Notes under the pieces: model-generated
Told to the model about the DNA's origin: nothing
Databases searched by the model: none
What the model saw: the letters and a program-made list of their open reading frames with translations, nothing else
Assembly (NCBI RefSeq): GCF_015910445.1
Contig: NZ_CP048882.1
Coordinates: forward strand, 3,782,001-3,846,000
Direction: 5' to 3'
DNA: 64,000 bases
Origin: Streptomyces bathyalis
GTDB taxonomy: Bacteria > Actinomycetota > Actinomycetes > Streptomycetales > Streptomycetaceae
Position numbers and translations under genes: made by a program
Shown here: piece by piece, positions 35,008 through 43,581 of the stretch
Position numbering within the stretch: the stretch's first letter is position 1
Layout of the letters: the number at the start of each line of letters is the position of its first letter

Positions 35008-36065
35008 CGCGGTACCTCCTGACCGGACTTGCGGGACGACCGCTTCCGGCGCGGCAGCCCGAGAAGCCGCCGCTGGGCGGGGTCGGTGGCCATGCGGAAC
35101 CAGGACGCCAGCACGGACGCCGACACCGTGGTGATGACGATGGCGAGCCCGGGGAAGATCGACATCCACCAGGACGTCTGCAGGTACTGCCGTCCCTGAG
35201 CGGTCATCAGCCCCCAGCTGACGTCCGGCGGCTGGATGCCTATGCCGAGGAAGCTCAGCGAGGACTCCGAGAGCATGACGAAGCAGAAGTCGACCGTCGC
35301 GACGGTCAGCAGGGTGGGCAGCACCGTCGGCAGCACGTGCCTGCGGATGATCGCGCCGCTGCGGGTGCCGAAGGTGCGTGCCGCGTCCACGAAGAGCCGG
35401 CTGCGCAGCTCCGCGGACTCGGCTCGCGCCGTACGCAGATAGACCGGGATACGCGCGATGGCGAGGATCGCGACGATGTTCGCGGCGCTCGGCGAGAAGA
35501 CGTACAGGACGACGACCGCGAGCAGCAGCGAGGGGAAGCTGAGGATGACGTCGCCGATCCGCATGCTGACCGTCTCGCGCCGCCCCCGGTGGTATCCGGC
35601 CCACATGCCCCAAATCGATCCGGCGACCAGCGAGATCGCGACGGCCGGTACGGCCACGGAGAGCGTGGTGCGGGTCGCGACGACGAGCCGGGCGAGCATG
35701 GAGCGCCCGAGGGAGTCGCTGCCCAGGAGGTAGGCCCAGCCGTTGTCCGGGTCGAAGGGCTCGGTGTTCACGGCGTCGAGGTTCTGCCTGGTGGCCAGAT
35801 CGCCCATCAGCCAGGGACCGAGGACCGCCGTCAGCGCGACCAGCAGCAGGGTGCCGGCGGCGGCGACGGCCGCCCGGTCGCGCAGCAGCAGCCTGAGCAG
35901 GCCACGGCCTTGTGCACGGGGGGACGACCCGGCGTCGCGGCCGGGCCCGGCGGCGGACCCCGCAGCGGAAGCGGGCTCCGTGCCCGGTCCGTCCGCGTGC
36001 GCTGCCGCGGGACGGGGACCGCCCTCTGAAGGGGAGTCCTGCGGTTCCTGTGCGGTGTGGGACAT
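35004..36065 (-). CDS. ABC transporter permease (DppC-like)
   Basis: A 353-residue permease. A 50-residue Gly/Pro/Ala-rich N-terminal extension precedes the first helix (AAVAAAGTLLLVALTAVLGPWL). The family segment YLLGSDSLGRSMLARLVVATR and the EAA-like loop AARTFGTRSGAIIRRHVLPTV are present. ATG 36065 has GAGGAGG 5 nt upstream. An in-frame GTG at 36128, overlapping the previous stop, would add a repetitive VTRDD-VTSDD-LTSHD lead made by a 15-bp tandem repeat. Confidence 0.87.
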   Translation of the reverse strand: MSHTAQEPQDSPSEGGPRPAAAHADGPGTEPASAAGSAAGPGRDAGSSPRAQGRGLLRLLLRDRAAVAAAGTLLLVALTAVLGPWLMGDLATRQNLDAVNTEPFDPDNGWAYLLGSDSLGRSMLARLVVATRTTLSVAVPAVAISLVAGSIWGMWAGYHRGRRETVSMRIGDVILSFPSLLLAVVVLYVFSPSAANIVAILAIARIPVYLRTARAESAELRSRLFVDAARTFGTRSGAIIRRHVLPTVLPTLLTVATVDFCFVMLSESSLSFLGIGIQPPDVSWGLMTAQGRQYLQTSWWMSIFPGLAIVITTVSASVLASWFRMATDPAQRRLLGLPRRKRSSRKSGQEVPR

Positions 36066-36075
36066 CGGGCCTCCT

Positions 36076-36133
36076 CTCGTCACGTCGTGGCTGGTCAGGT
36101 CGTCGCTCGTCACGTCGTCTCTCGTCACGTCGC
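36076..36133. repeat. 15-bp tandem repeat between permease genes
   Basis: Four copies with exact 15-bp period start at 36076, 36091, 36106 and 36121. The unit is CTCGTCACGTCGT plus 2 nt; the second copy has two changes. The array spans the end of the DppB-like gene and the gap before the DppC-like gene. If translated from GTG 36128 it would code for five-residue repeats. Confidence 0.8.
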
Positions 36134-37060
36134 CCCAACGGGCTGCCGCACGCGTGCGTCGAGCAGCGCGTAGCAGACGTCGATGAGGATGTTCAGGACG
36201 AAGATCGCCACGGCCGTCACCAGGACCGCGGCCTGAAGTACCGCGAAGTCCCGCTGGAGGATCGAGTCGATCATGAGCTTGCCGATGCCCGGCCAGCCGA
36301 AGATCGTCTCGACCACGACGGCGCCGTTGACCAGCCCGACGGTGAGGTCGCCTGCCACCGTCAGCGCGGGCGCGGCGGCGTTGCGCAGCGCGTGGTGCGT
36401 GACGACACGGCGGTCGTCGGCGCCCTTGCTGCGCGCGAGCTTCACGTACGGGGAGGACAGCGCCGAGACCATCGCCCCCCGCACGACCTGTACGAGCACC
36501 CCGAAGGGCCGCACCGCGAGGGTGGCTATCGGCAGGATCCAGATGCCGTGGCCCGTCACACCGGAGGTCGGCAGCCAGCCAAGCGTGACCGCGAAGATCC
36601 ACACACCGACGATGGCCAGCCAGAAGTCGGGCACGCTGGCCGCGACCATCGACATCGTGCTGCACACACGGTCGGCCAGTCCGTTCGGCCGGAGCGCCGC
36701 CCAGCTGCCCACCACCGCCGCCCCGAGGACGGCGATCAGCATCGTGAACCCGGCGAGCTGAAGCGTTGCCGGGAAGGCGTCGAGCGCCATGCCGCCCGCG
36801 GCCTGTCCCGTACGCAGCGACTCACCGAAGTCGAGGTGCAGCACGCCCCCGAGATAGTCGAACATCTGGGACAGCACGGGCTGGTCGAAGCCGTTGCGCT
36901 CGGCGAACTCCTCGCGCATCCGGTCCGTCGCGTTGAGCGGCAGATAGAGGCTGGCGGGATCGCCCGTCAGCCGCGCCAGGCAGAACACGCCGAGCACGAC
37001 GACGACCAGCGGGACGACGCTGGAGAGGGCACGGCGCCGCAGGAAGGTGATCACCGGCAT
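36125..37060 (-). CDS. ABC transporter permease (DppB-like)
   Basis: A 311-residue permease starting PVITFLRRRALSSVVPLVVVVLGVF. It has the DppB-type ARLTGDPA segment after the first helix and the loop KLARSKGADDRRVVTHHALRNAAAPAL. About six membrane helices are visible. It is 7 nt downstream of the substrate-binding protein gene and pairs with the DppC-like permease. Confidence 0.88.
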   Translation of the reverse strand: MPVITFLRRRALSSVVPLVVVVLGVFCLARLTGDPASLYLPLNATDRMREEFAERNGFDQPVLSQMFDYLGGVLHLDFGESLRTGQAAGGMALDAFPATLQLAGFTMLIAVLGAAVVGSWAALRPNGLADRVCSTMSMVAASVPDFWLAIVGVWIFAVTLGWLPTSGVTGHGIWILPIATLAVRPFGVLVQVVRGAMVSALSSPYVKLARSKGADDRRVVTHHALRNAAAPALTVAGDLTVGLVNGAVVVETIFGWPGIGKLMIDSILQRDFAVLQAAVLVTAVAIFVLNILIDVCYALLDARVRQPVGAT

Positions 37061-37067
37061 TCTCCTC

Positions 37068-38705
37068 TCAGCCCTTGGGCCGTACGTCGGCGAGACGCAT
37101 CTCGTCGTTGGTCGCGGGGTTGGGCTTGTAGGAGACGTGCGGCGAGACCGCGATGACGCCCCGCATGTGCGCGATGTGGGCGAACTGCGTGATCTCGCTG
37201 TTCTGTTGCTTCAGAAGCGCCGCGTACGCGTCCTGCCGCTCCTTGCCCGACTTCCGGCCCGCCTGCTCGATCGTCTTGTCGAAGGCCTTGGTGCCCATGA
37301 CGCTCTGCGCGCCCTTCGACGTCATGTACTGGTCGACGGTGAAGGCCGCGTCGCCCGCCTGGTTGCCGTGCTGCATCAGCAGTGCGACCGGTCCGGCGCC
37401 GGGCACGAACGGCCGCAGCTGGTACTCGAGATGGGCGGATTCGTCGACCATCTTGAGCTTCACGTTGAGACCGGCCTGCGTCAGCTGCTCCTGGAGCACC
37501 TCGGAGGTCTCCGAGACCCGTGGGAAGAGCTCGTGGCGGCCGACCATGAGGATCTGCTTGTCCGTCGGCACTCCGTCCGCCTTCGCGGCCTTCACCAGTG
37601 CCCTGGCCTTCTTCAGGTCGTGCGGCCACGGCCTGATCGCCGGGTTGTGGCCGACGACGCGGGGCGGAACGAGCTGACCTGCGGGCTCCCCGAGCCCGCT
37701 GAAGAGGGACTTGACGATCCCCCGCTTGTCGAGCGCGTAGTTGATCGCGCGGCGGATGCGCGGGTCGTCCAGCGGCGGCTCCTTGCCGGACAGGCGCAGC
37801 GCCGTCGTCTCGTTGTTGGGGTGGTTGACGCCGAGGTCGCCCGCGCCGTCGAGCGGCCCCAGCTTCAGGGCGATGTCCGCCTCGTCGCTGGTGACCATCG
37901 CGGCCCGCACGGTGCCCTCGGTGCGCCACTGGTAGGTGACGTCCTCGTACGCGGGTGCCTTGCCCCAGTAGCGCTTATTGCGGTCGAGGCGCAGCTTCAG
38001 GCCGGTGTCCCAGCGCCCGATCTCGTACGGGCCCGTGCCCACCGGCCGGCGCACCTTCTTGGCCGTGCTGGTGGAGGTCGGGACGATCTCCACGAAGGAC
38101 AGCCGCAGCGGCAGGATCGGGTCCGGCTCCTTGCTCTCCACGGTCAGCGTCCTCGCGTCGGCCGCCTCCACGTCGAGGGGGTCCTCGCCGAAGACGTAGC
38201 CGTCGACGTTGCAGCCGAGCTTCGAGTTGACGGCGCGCTCGATGGAGAAGGCGGCGTCGTGCGCGTCGAACCGTGAGCCGTCCTGGAAGCTGACGTCCTT
38301 GCGCATCGTGAACGTCCACTCGGTGTCCGAGGTGCGCTTCCAGCCCGTGGACAGGAGGGGGTCGAGGTCGCCCGTACTCGGGTCCCGCTCGATCAGCGGC
38401 TCCGTGATGTTGGAGCGGACGACGACACCGGTCGAGGTGAGCGAGGACTCGCACGGTTCGAGGGTCGGCGGCTCCTCCGGCAGCACGATGCGCAGCCCCG
38501 AACCGCTGCCGCCCAGGGAGTCGCTGTTGGCCACCGTGCACGAGGAGGCGAGGACCGCGGAGCCCGCGGCGAGGAGCGCGACCGCCGTGCGGCGCCGGCG
38601 CACCAGGGCGACGCGGAACCCGGGCCCGACGCCGAACCGGGACCCGGGGCGGCACCGGGACGGCCGCGGCGGCGGGTGCAGCTCGGGCGTCGAGGGCAGT
38701 GGCAT
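37068..38705 (-). CDS. ABC substrate-binding protein, family 5
   Basis: A 545-residue solute-binding protein of the peptide/nickel family. The N-terminus is Arg/Pro-rich, then RRRRTAVALLAAGSAVLASSC looks like an export signal with a lipobox-like ASSC, so it is probably an exported lipoprotein; the Arg run also permits Tat export. The family block is LRIVLPEEPPTLEPCES, then TSTGVVVRSNITEPLIERD, SFQDGSRFDAHDAAFSIERAV and PVGTGPYEIGRWD. ATG 38705 has GGAGGAA upstream. It heads the ABC operon. The ligand is unknown. Confidence 0.87.
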   Translation of the reverse strand: MPLPSTPELHPPPRPSRCRPGSRFGVGPGFRVALVRRRRTAVALLAAGSAVLASSCTVANSDSLGGSGSGLRIVLPEEPPTLEPCESSLTSTGVVVRSNITEPLIERDPSTGDLDPLLSTGWKRTSDTEWTFTMRKDVSFQDGSRFDAHDAAFSIERAVNSKLGCNVDGYVFGEDPLDVEAADARTLTVESKEPDPILPLRLSFVEIVPTSTSTAKKVRRPVGTGPYEIGRWDTGLKLRLDRNKRYWGKAPAYEDVTYQWRTEGTVRAAMVTSDEADIALKLGPLDGAGDLGVNHPNNETTALRLSGKEPPLDDPRIRRAINYALDKRGIVKSLFSGLGEPAGQLVPPRVVGHNPAIRPWPHDLKKARALVKAAKADGVPTDKQILMVGRHELFPRVSETSEVLQEQLTQAGLNVKLKMVDESAHLEYQLRPFVPGAGPVALLMQHGNQAGDAAFTVDQYMTSKGAQSVMGTKAFDKTIEQAGRKSGKERQDAYAALLKQQNSEITQFAHIAHMRGVIAVSPHVSYKPNPATNDEMRLADVRPKG

Positions 38706-39084
38706 CTCGTTCCTCCAGGGCCGTCGCGCATCGGGCCGGCGGCCGGGACACAGCGTGGATGCAGCAGGGGTGAAGCGGAACCGTCCATATATGAAAACGC
38801 AGTCCAAGTTGGCGGACACAACGTAGAAGTGCGGAATCGGTGCGTCAAGACCTGTGCCGACGTGCATGTGAGGACGAACGGGCGGTCACGGAGGCAACGG
38901 TTCGGCCCCGTGGCACGGAGACCTGGCGGGACGTGGTCTGTTCACGTCCTTGGACAAGGTCTTGAGCGTCCGCGGACCGGGGCCCGGAGGATCTTGCGCT
39001 GGGAACCCGCGCGTCCTTACCCTTCGGTAACTTTCCGGGCCGCGGTCGCCCCGGCCGCGGCCCGGCCGGAGCGAAAGGTCACTC
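38706..39084. other. divergent promoter region, no gene
   Basis: This 379-nt gap separates the divergent ABC importer operon and the FAD-binding oxidase gene. It contains a small AT-rich patch (around 38785-38820, with CATATATG) that could be a promoter for the importer. No ORF with family resemblance and no clear terminator was seen. Confidence 0.5.
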
Positions 39085-40755
39085 ATGGCGGCTACGGAGG
39101 ACCCATCGGGCGCGAGCGGCGCTCCCGCCCGCCCCGGCGGGACGGCACCTGCCGGTTCGGGCAGGTCGTGGTGGGGCTGGGGACGTACGGACGAGGCCCT
39201 GCCGGACAGCGAATGCACGGCTCTCGCCGCACTGCTCCCGGGTCTACCGCCGGATCCCCTTCCGGTGCCCGACGTCGGCGAGCTGACCCTTGCGCCGCCG
39301 CGCGTCCGGCCGCCCGGCGCGCTCGCGCACCTGGTCTCGGACGGGCCTGCGGACCGCGCCTCCCACACCTACGGCAAGGCATACCGGGACGTCGTACGCG
39401 CCCTGCACGGCGACATGACCCCCGCACCCGACCTCGTCGCCCACCCGCGTTCGGAGGCCGACCTGGTGGACCTGCTCGACTGGGCGGGCACGGCGGACGT
39501 GGCCGTCATCCCCTACGGCGGCGGCAGTTCGGTCACCGGCGGAGTCGAGTACCGCGGTGGTGACCACGCCGGAGTCCTCTCCCTCGATCTGTCAGCCATG
39601 GACCGGGTGCTGGAGGTCGACACCAGGAGCAGGGCCGCCCGCATCCAGGCCGGCGTGTACGGGCCCGCGCTGGAGGACCAGCTGCGCGAGCAGGGCGGGG
39701 GCCTGACGCTTCGCCACTTCCCGCAGAGCTTCGAGTTCTCCACGCTGGGCGGCTGGCTGGCCACCCGCGCCGGCGGCCACTACGCGACCCTGCACACGCA
39801 CATCGACGACCTCGTCGAATCGATGCGCGTGGTCACCCCGGCCGGGACCAGCGAGTCGTGGCGGCTGCCCGGTTCAGGCGCTGGACCGTCCCCCGACCGG
39901 CTGTTCCTGGGCTCCGAGGGCGCCCTCGGTGTGATCACCGAGGCGTGGATGCGTCTTCAGGACCGTCCCGTGCACAAGGCGTCGACCGCCGTTCGCTTCG
40001 CCGAATTCGGTGACGCCGTGGAGGCCGTGCGAGCGATCTCGCAGGCCGGGCTCCATCCGGCCAACTGCAGGCTGCTCGATCCGGGGGAGGCGGCTCTCGC
40101 GGGCGCCGCGCACGACGGGGAGAGCGTGCTGGTGCTCGGCGTCGAGTCGGCGCACCACCCGGTGGACGGGCGTCTCGCGGAGCTGCGCACCCTCGCCCGC
40201 GACCACGGCGGCACCGTCAGCGGTTCCGGCGGCGATGACTCGGGGGGCGGCGATACGGCCGTGGGCGCCTGGCGGTCGGCGTTCCTGCGCATGCCGTATC
40301 TGCGGGACGGGCTGGCACGGATGAGCGCGATCACCGAGACGTTCGAGACCGCGTGCACATGGGACCGGTTCACGGAACTCCACGAGGCGGTACGCACCGG
40401 AATCGGGGCAGCCGTCGAGGAGGTCACGGGCAGCCCGGGGCTCGTCAACTGCCGTATGACGCACGTGTATCCGGACGGCGCCGCCCCGTACTACACGGTG
40501 ATCGCCACGGGCCGCCGCGGAGCGGAGGGCGCGATGTGGGACGAGATCAAGAGCGCCGCCATGGAGATCCTCGCGACGCACCGTGCCACGGTCACCCACC
40601 ATCACGCGGTCGGCAGGGACCACAGACCGGGCTACGACCGCCAGCGCCCGGAGCCGTTCGCCCTCGCCCTGCGGGCCGCCAAGTCGGCGCTCGACCCGCG
40701 AGGCATCCTCAACCCGGGCGTCCTGATGGACCCGCCGCCGCGCGAGGTTGCCTGA
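39085..40755 (+). CDS. FAD-binding oxidase, alkyl-DHAP synthase-like
   Basis: A 556-residue VAO-type flavoprotein. The N-terminal region has WWGWGRTDE; the FAD-binding domain has VIPYGGGSSVTGGVEY and, further on, HFPQSFEFSTLGGWLATRAGG. The C-terminal part has NCRMTHVYPDGAAPYYTV and the HHHAVGRDHRPGY stretch close to the His-rich motif of alkyldihydroxyacetonephosphate synthases. That enzyme exchanges an acyl for an alkyl chain in ether lipids, but bacterial relatives are often of unknown activity. GGAGCGAAAGG lies upstream of the ATG. Confidence 0.8.
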   Translation: MAATEDPSGASGAPARPGGTAPAGSGRSWWGWGRTDEALPDSECTALAALLPGLPPDPLPVPDVGELTLAPPRVRPPGALAHLVSDGPADRASHTYGKAYRDVVRALHGDMTPAPDLVAHPRSEADLVDLLDWAGTADVAVIPYGGGSSVTGGVEYRGGDHAGVLSLDLSAMDRVLEVDTRSRAARIQAGVYGPALEDQLREQGGGLTLRHFPQSFEFSTLGGWLATRAGGHYATLHTHIDDLVESMRVVTPAGTSESWRLPGSGAGPSPDRLFLGSEGALGVITEAWMRLQDRPVHKASTAVRFAEFGDAVEAVRAISQAGLHPANCRLLDPGEAALAGAAHDGESVLVLGVESAHHPVDGRLAELRTLARDHGGTVSGSGGDDSGGGDTAVGAWRSAFLRMPYLRDGLARMSAITETFETACTWDRFTELHEAVRTGIGAAVEEVTGSPGLVNCRMTHVYPDGAAPYYTVIATGRRGAEGAMWDEIKSAAMEILATHRATVTHHHAVGRDHRPGYDRQRPEPFALALRAAKSALDPRGILNPGVLMDPPPREVA

Positions 40756-40830
40756 CGGGCCTTCGGCGCCGGGCCCGCCGGTCGCGTTTCGAACGGGTCG
40801 CTTCCGGCGGCCGGTGCCTGTGACGGCTGG

Positions 40831-41424
40831 TCAGTTGCGCAGGCCGCTGAAAGCGACGCGTACGACGGCCTCCGCGACCTCGTCGCTGGTGGCCGCGCCG
40901 GCACGGCCCGCGCGTGAGGGCCGGTACCACTCCACGATGGAGTTGATCATGCCGAAGAGGAGCCGGGTCGCCAGCCGGACCTCCACGTCGCCGCGCAGAT
41001 CGCCGTCCGCCACCGCCCGCTTCAGCAGCTCGGACACGCGGTGGTCGAACTCGCGGCGGCGCGCCATCGCCCATCGCTCCGTGTCGGTGTTGCCGCGGAC
41101 GCGCAGCAGCAGCGTCACGTAGGGCAGCTCCGCCATGAGCACCTCGACCGTGCGGCGCGTGACGTGTTCGAGCCGGTCGATCGCACGTCCCTCCCGGGCG
41201 CGCGGCTCGTCGAGGACGCCGAACAGCCCGCTTAGGGCGCGGTTTATGGCGCGGCGCAGGAGTTCCTCCTTGCCGCGCACGTGGTGGTAGATCGACGATT
41301 TCGAGATGCCGGCGGCCTGCGACAGGTGCTCCATGGAGGTGCCGTCGTAACCGCGCTCGATGAACACCTCCACGGCGACTTTCAGCAGCGAATCGGGCGT
41401 GTAGGTGTCGCGCTTGACCGGCAT
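40831..41424 (-). CDS. paaR: TetR family regulator, probable PaaR
   Basis: A 197-residue regulator with an N-terminal TetR helix-turn-helix (SLLKVAVEVFIERGYDGTSMEHLSQAAGISKSSIYHHV) and a helical ligand domain. It is divergent from paaN, and the gap holds the same 19-nt near-palindrome found in front of paaA. It is therefore the likely phenylacetyl-CoA-responsive repressor of both paa loci. The shortest start, PVKRDTYTPDSL at ATG 41424, was chosen because it fits the family. Confidence 0.85.
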   Translation of the reverse strand: MPVKRDTYTPDSLLKVAVEVFIERGYDGTSMEHLSQAAGISKSSIYHHVRGKEELLRRAINRALSGLFGVLDEPRAREGRAIDRLEHVTRRTVEVLMAELPYVTLLLRVRGNTDTERWAMARRREFDHRVSELLKRAVADGDLRGDVEVRLATRLLFGMINSIVEWYRPSRAGRAGAATSDEVAEAVVRVAFSGLRN

Positions 41425-41472
41425 GCGGCCGATGCTATCCGCGTTGTCCACAGGCTGACCTTCCCCCCTTGC

Positions 41473-41491
41473 ACCGACCGATCGTTCGGTT
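41473..41491. promoter_or_regulatory. PaaR-type operator between paaR and paaN
   Basis: ACCGACCGATCGTTCGGTT, identical over 19 nt to the element at 16998-17016 before paaA. It lies 49 nt upstream of paaR and 150 nt upstream of paaN, suiting autoregulation and control of paaN. Confidence 0.8.
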
Positions 41492-41640
41492 GCAGTATCT
41501 ACCTGTCGCTGCAGGACCGACAGCCCGCGCAGCCATGCAGGGCCTGCACAGCCGTGCACATCCACGCAGGGCCGGCAGGCGATGCAGCGCAGCACAGCGC
41601 CAGCCACCCAGCCCCCAGCTCGACGAGGAGTTGGTCGTTC

Positions 41641-43416
41641 GTGACCGCACCCGTGACCACATCCGCGACTACGGCCGGCAGCCCCCCGCTCTCCGCGGCC
41701 GGGCTGATCGAGAAGCACAGTCCCACGCTCGACCGCGCGCTGGAGGCGATCCGCAGCCGCGAGTACTGGTCGCCGCACCCCGAGCACCCCAAGGCGTACG
41801 GGGAGGAGTCGGCCATCGCCGGCTCGCTGAGCGCCGGGCAGGGCCAGGCCGCGTTCGACGCGCTGCGGGGCAGCCGCTTCGAGATCGACGGTCAGCCCGG
41901 CACCGCGGGGCCGCAGGGCGGCTGGGCCTCGACCGAGGTCTCGCCGTACGGCCTCGAGATGGGCATCGAGTATCCGCGGCCCGACATCGACGTGCTGCTG
42001 CCCGAGATGCGCAAGGCGATGCCGGCGTGGCGCGAGGCGGGTCCGAAGGTGCGGGCGGCGGTCTGCCTGGAGATCCTGGCCCGCATCAGCGCCCGTACGC
42101 ACGAGTTCGCGCACGCGGTCATGCACACCAGCGGCCAGGCCTTCATGATGGCGTTCCAGGCCGGCGGCCCGCATGCTCAGGACCGCGGCATGGAGGCCGT
42201 GGCCTACGCCTACGCGGAGCAGGTCCGCACGCCCGAGGCCGCGGGGTGGTCCAAGCCGCAGGGCAAGCGGGAGCCGCTCGAACTCAGCAAGCGGTTCACG
42301 GCGGTCGGCCGCGGCATCTCGCTGCTGATCGGCTGCAACACCTTCCCGACGTGGAACGGCTACCCCGGATTCTTCGCCTCCCTCGCCACGGGCAATCCGG
42401 TGCTGGTCAAGCCGCACCCGCGTGCTGTGCTGCCGCTGGCGCTGACGGTCCGCATCGCCCGCGAGGTGCTGACGGAGGCCGGCTTCGAGGCCAATCTCGT
42501 GGCGCTCGCCGCCGAGCGCGAGGGCGAGGGCATCGCCAAGGAGCTGGCGGTCCGCCCCGAGATCCGCATCATCGACTACACCGGCTCGACGTCCTTCGGT
42601 GACTGGCTGGAGAGCAACGCCCCCCAGGCCCGCGTCTTCACAGAGAAGGCAGGGGTCAACACGGTCGTGATCGACTCCACCGACGACTACAAGGGCATGC
42701 TGGGCAACCTCGCCTTCTCGCTCTCGCTCTACAGCGGCCAGATGTGCACCACCCCGCAGAATCTGCTGATCCCGCGGAACGGCATCAGCACGGACGCCGG
42801 TGAGAAGACCTACGACGAGGTGGTCGCCGATCTGGCCACCGCCGTGGGCAAGTTGCTCGGCGACGACGCCCGTGCGAACGCGATCCTGGGCGCCATCGTC
42901 AGCCAGCAGGTCCGTGAGCGCGTCGAGTCGGCGTCCTCGCTGGGTGAAGTGGCCCTGGAATCACGGTCGGTCGAGCACCCCGAGTTCCCGGGGGCCCACG
43001 TGCGCACGCCGGTCATCGTCAAGCTGGAGTCCGCGAAGCCGGAGTCCGAGGCGGTGTGCTTCTCGGAGTGCTTCGGCCCCGTCTCCTTCGCGGTCGCAGT
43101 CGACTCCACCGCCGACGCCGTGGCGCTCTTGCGGCGCACGGTGCGTGAGAAGGGCGCGATGACGGTCGGTGCGTACACCACGTCACCGGCTGCCGAGCGC
43201 CTGATCGAGGACGCCTGCATGGACGAGTGCGCGCAGCTCTCCCTCAACCTCACCGGCGGTGTCTACGTCAATCAGACCGCGGCCTTCTCCGACTTCCACG
43301 GTTCCGGCGGCAATCCGGCCGCGAACGCCGCGCTGTGCGACGGCGCGTTCGTGGCCGACCGCTTCCGTACCGTCGAGGTGCGCAGGCCCGCGGAGTCCGC
43401 GCCCGCGGAAGGCTGA
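41641..43416 (+). CDS. paaN: phenylacetate degradation protein PaaN (aldehyde dehydrogenase)
   Basis: A 591-residue protein of the PaaN type. The aldehyde dehydrogenase fold is shown by GCNTFPTWNGYPGFFASLATGNPVLVKPHP, IRIIDYTGSTSFGDWLE and the catalytic Cys in LYSGQMCTTPQN. It should oxidise the ring-opened aldehyde of the phenylacetyl-CoA pathway. E. coli PaaZ (about 680 residues) has a C-terminal MaoC hydratase domain; this protein ends without one. GTG 41641 has GAGGAG upstream. Confidence 0.87.
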   Translation: MTAPVTTSATTAGSPPLSAAGLIEKHSPTLDRALEAIRSREYWSPHPEHPKAYGEESAIAGSLSAGQGQAAFDALRGSRFEIDGQPGTAGPQGGWASTEVSPYGLEMGIEYPRPDIDVLLPEMRKAMPAWREAGPKVRAAVCLEILARISARTHEFAHAVMHTSGQAFMMAFQAGGPHAQDRGMEAVAYAYAEQVRTPEAAGWSKPQGKREPLELSKRFTAVGRGISLLIGCNTFPTWNGYPGFFASLATGNPVLVKPHPRAVLPLALTVRIAREVLTEAGFEANLVALAAEREGEGIAKELAVRPEIRIIDYTGSTSFGDWLESNAPQARVFTEKAGVNTVVIDSTDDYKGMLGNLAFSLSLYSGQMCTTPQNLLIPRNGISTDAGEKTYDEVVADLATAVGKLLGDDARANAILGAIVSQQVRERVESASSLGEVALESRSVEHPEFPGAHVRTPVIVKLESAKPESEAVCFSECFGPVSFAVAVDSTADAVALLRRTVREKGAMTVGAYTTSPAAERLIEDACMDECAQLSLNLTGGVYVNQTAAFSDFHGSGGNPAANAALCDGAFVADRFRTVEVRRPAESAPAEG

Positions 43417-43500
43417 GACGACCGTCAGCCGGAACCGTCGGACGTGCCCGTCATACCGGCGGGTCCGTCGGACGGAATCGGCAGGCGGACCCCGTCAGAC

Positions 43501-43545
43501 GGAAGGGGCGCCCGGCGCATGCGATGCGCGTCGGGCGCCCCTTCC
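43501..43545. terminator. long hairpin between paaN and kinase gene
   Basis: Arms GGAAGGGGCGCCCG (43501-43514) and CGGGCGCCCCTTCC (43532-43545) form a perfect 14-bp stem, with further pairing GCGCAT/ATGCGC inside. It sits between convergent genes and can act both ways. Confidence 0.85.
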
Positions 43546-43581
43546 GGCTCGGCCGGCTGCGGAACCAGCCGGGTGGGCCCG

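Noticed and set aside
41425..41640. repeated TGCAG/GCAGG text resembling a structured RNA or tRNA
   Set aside because: No cloverleaf, anticodon arm or T-arm consensus can be drawn; it is a promoter region with simple sequence bias.
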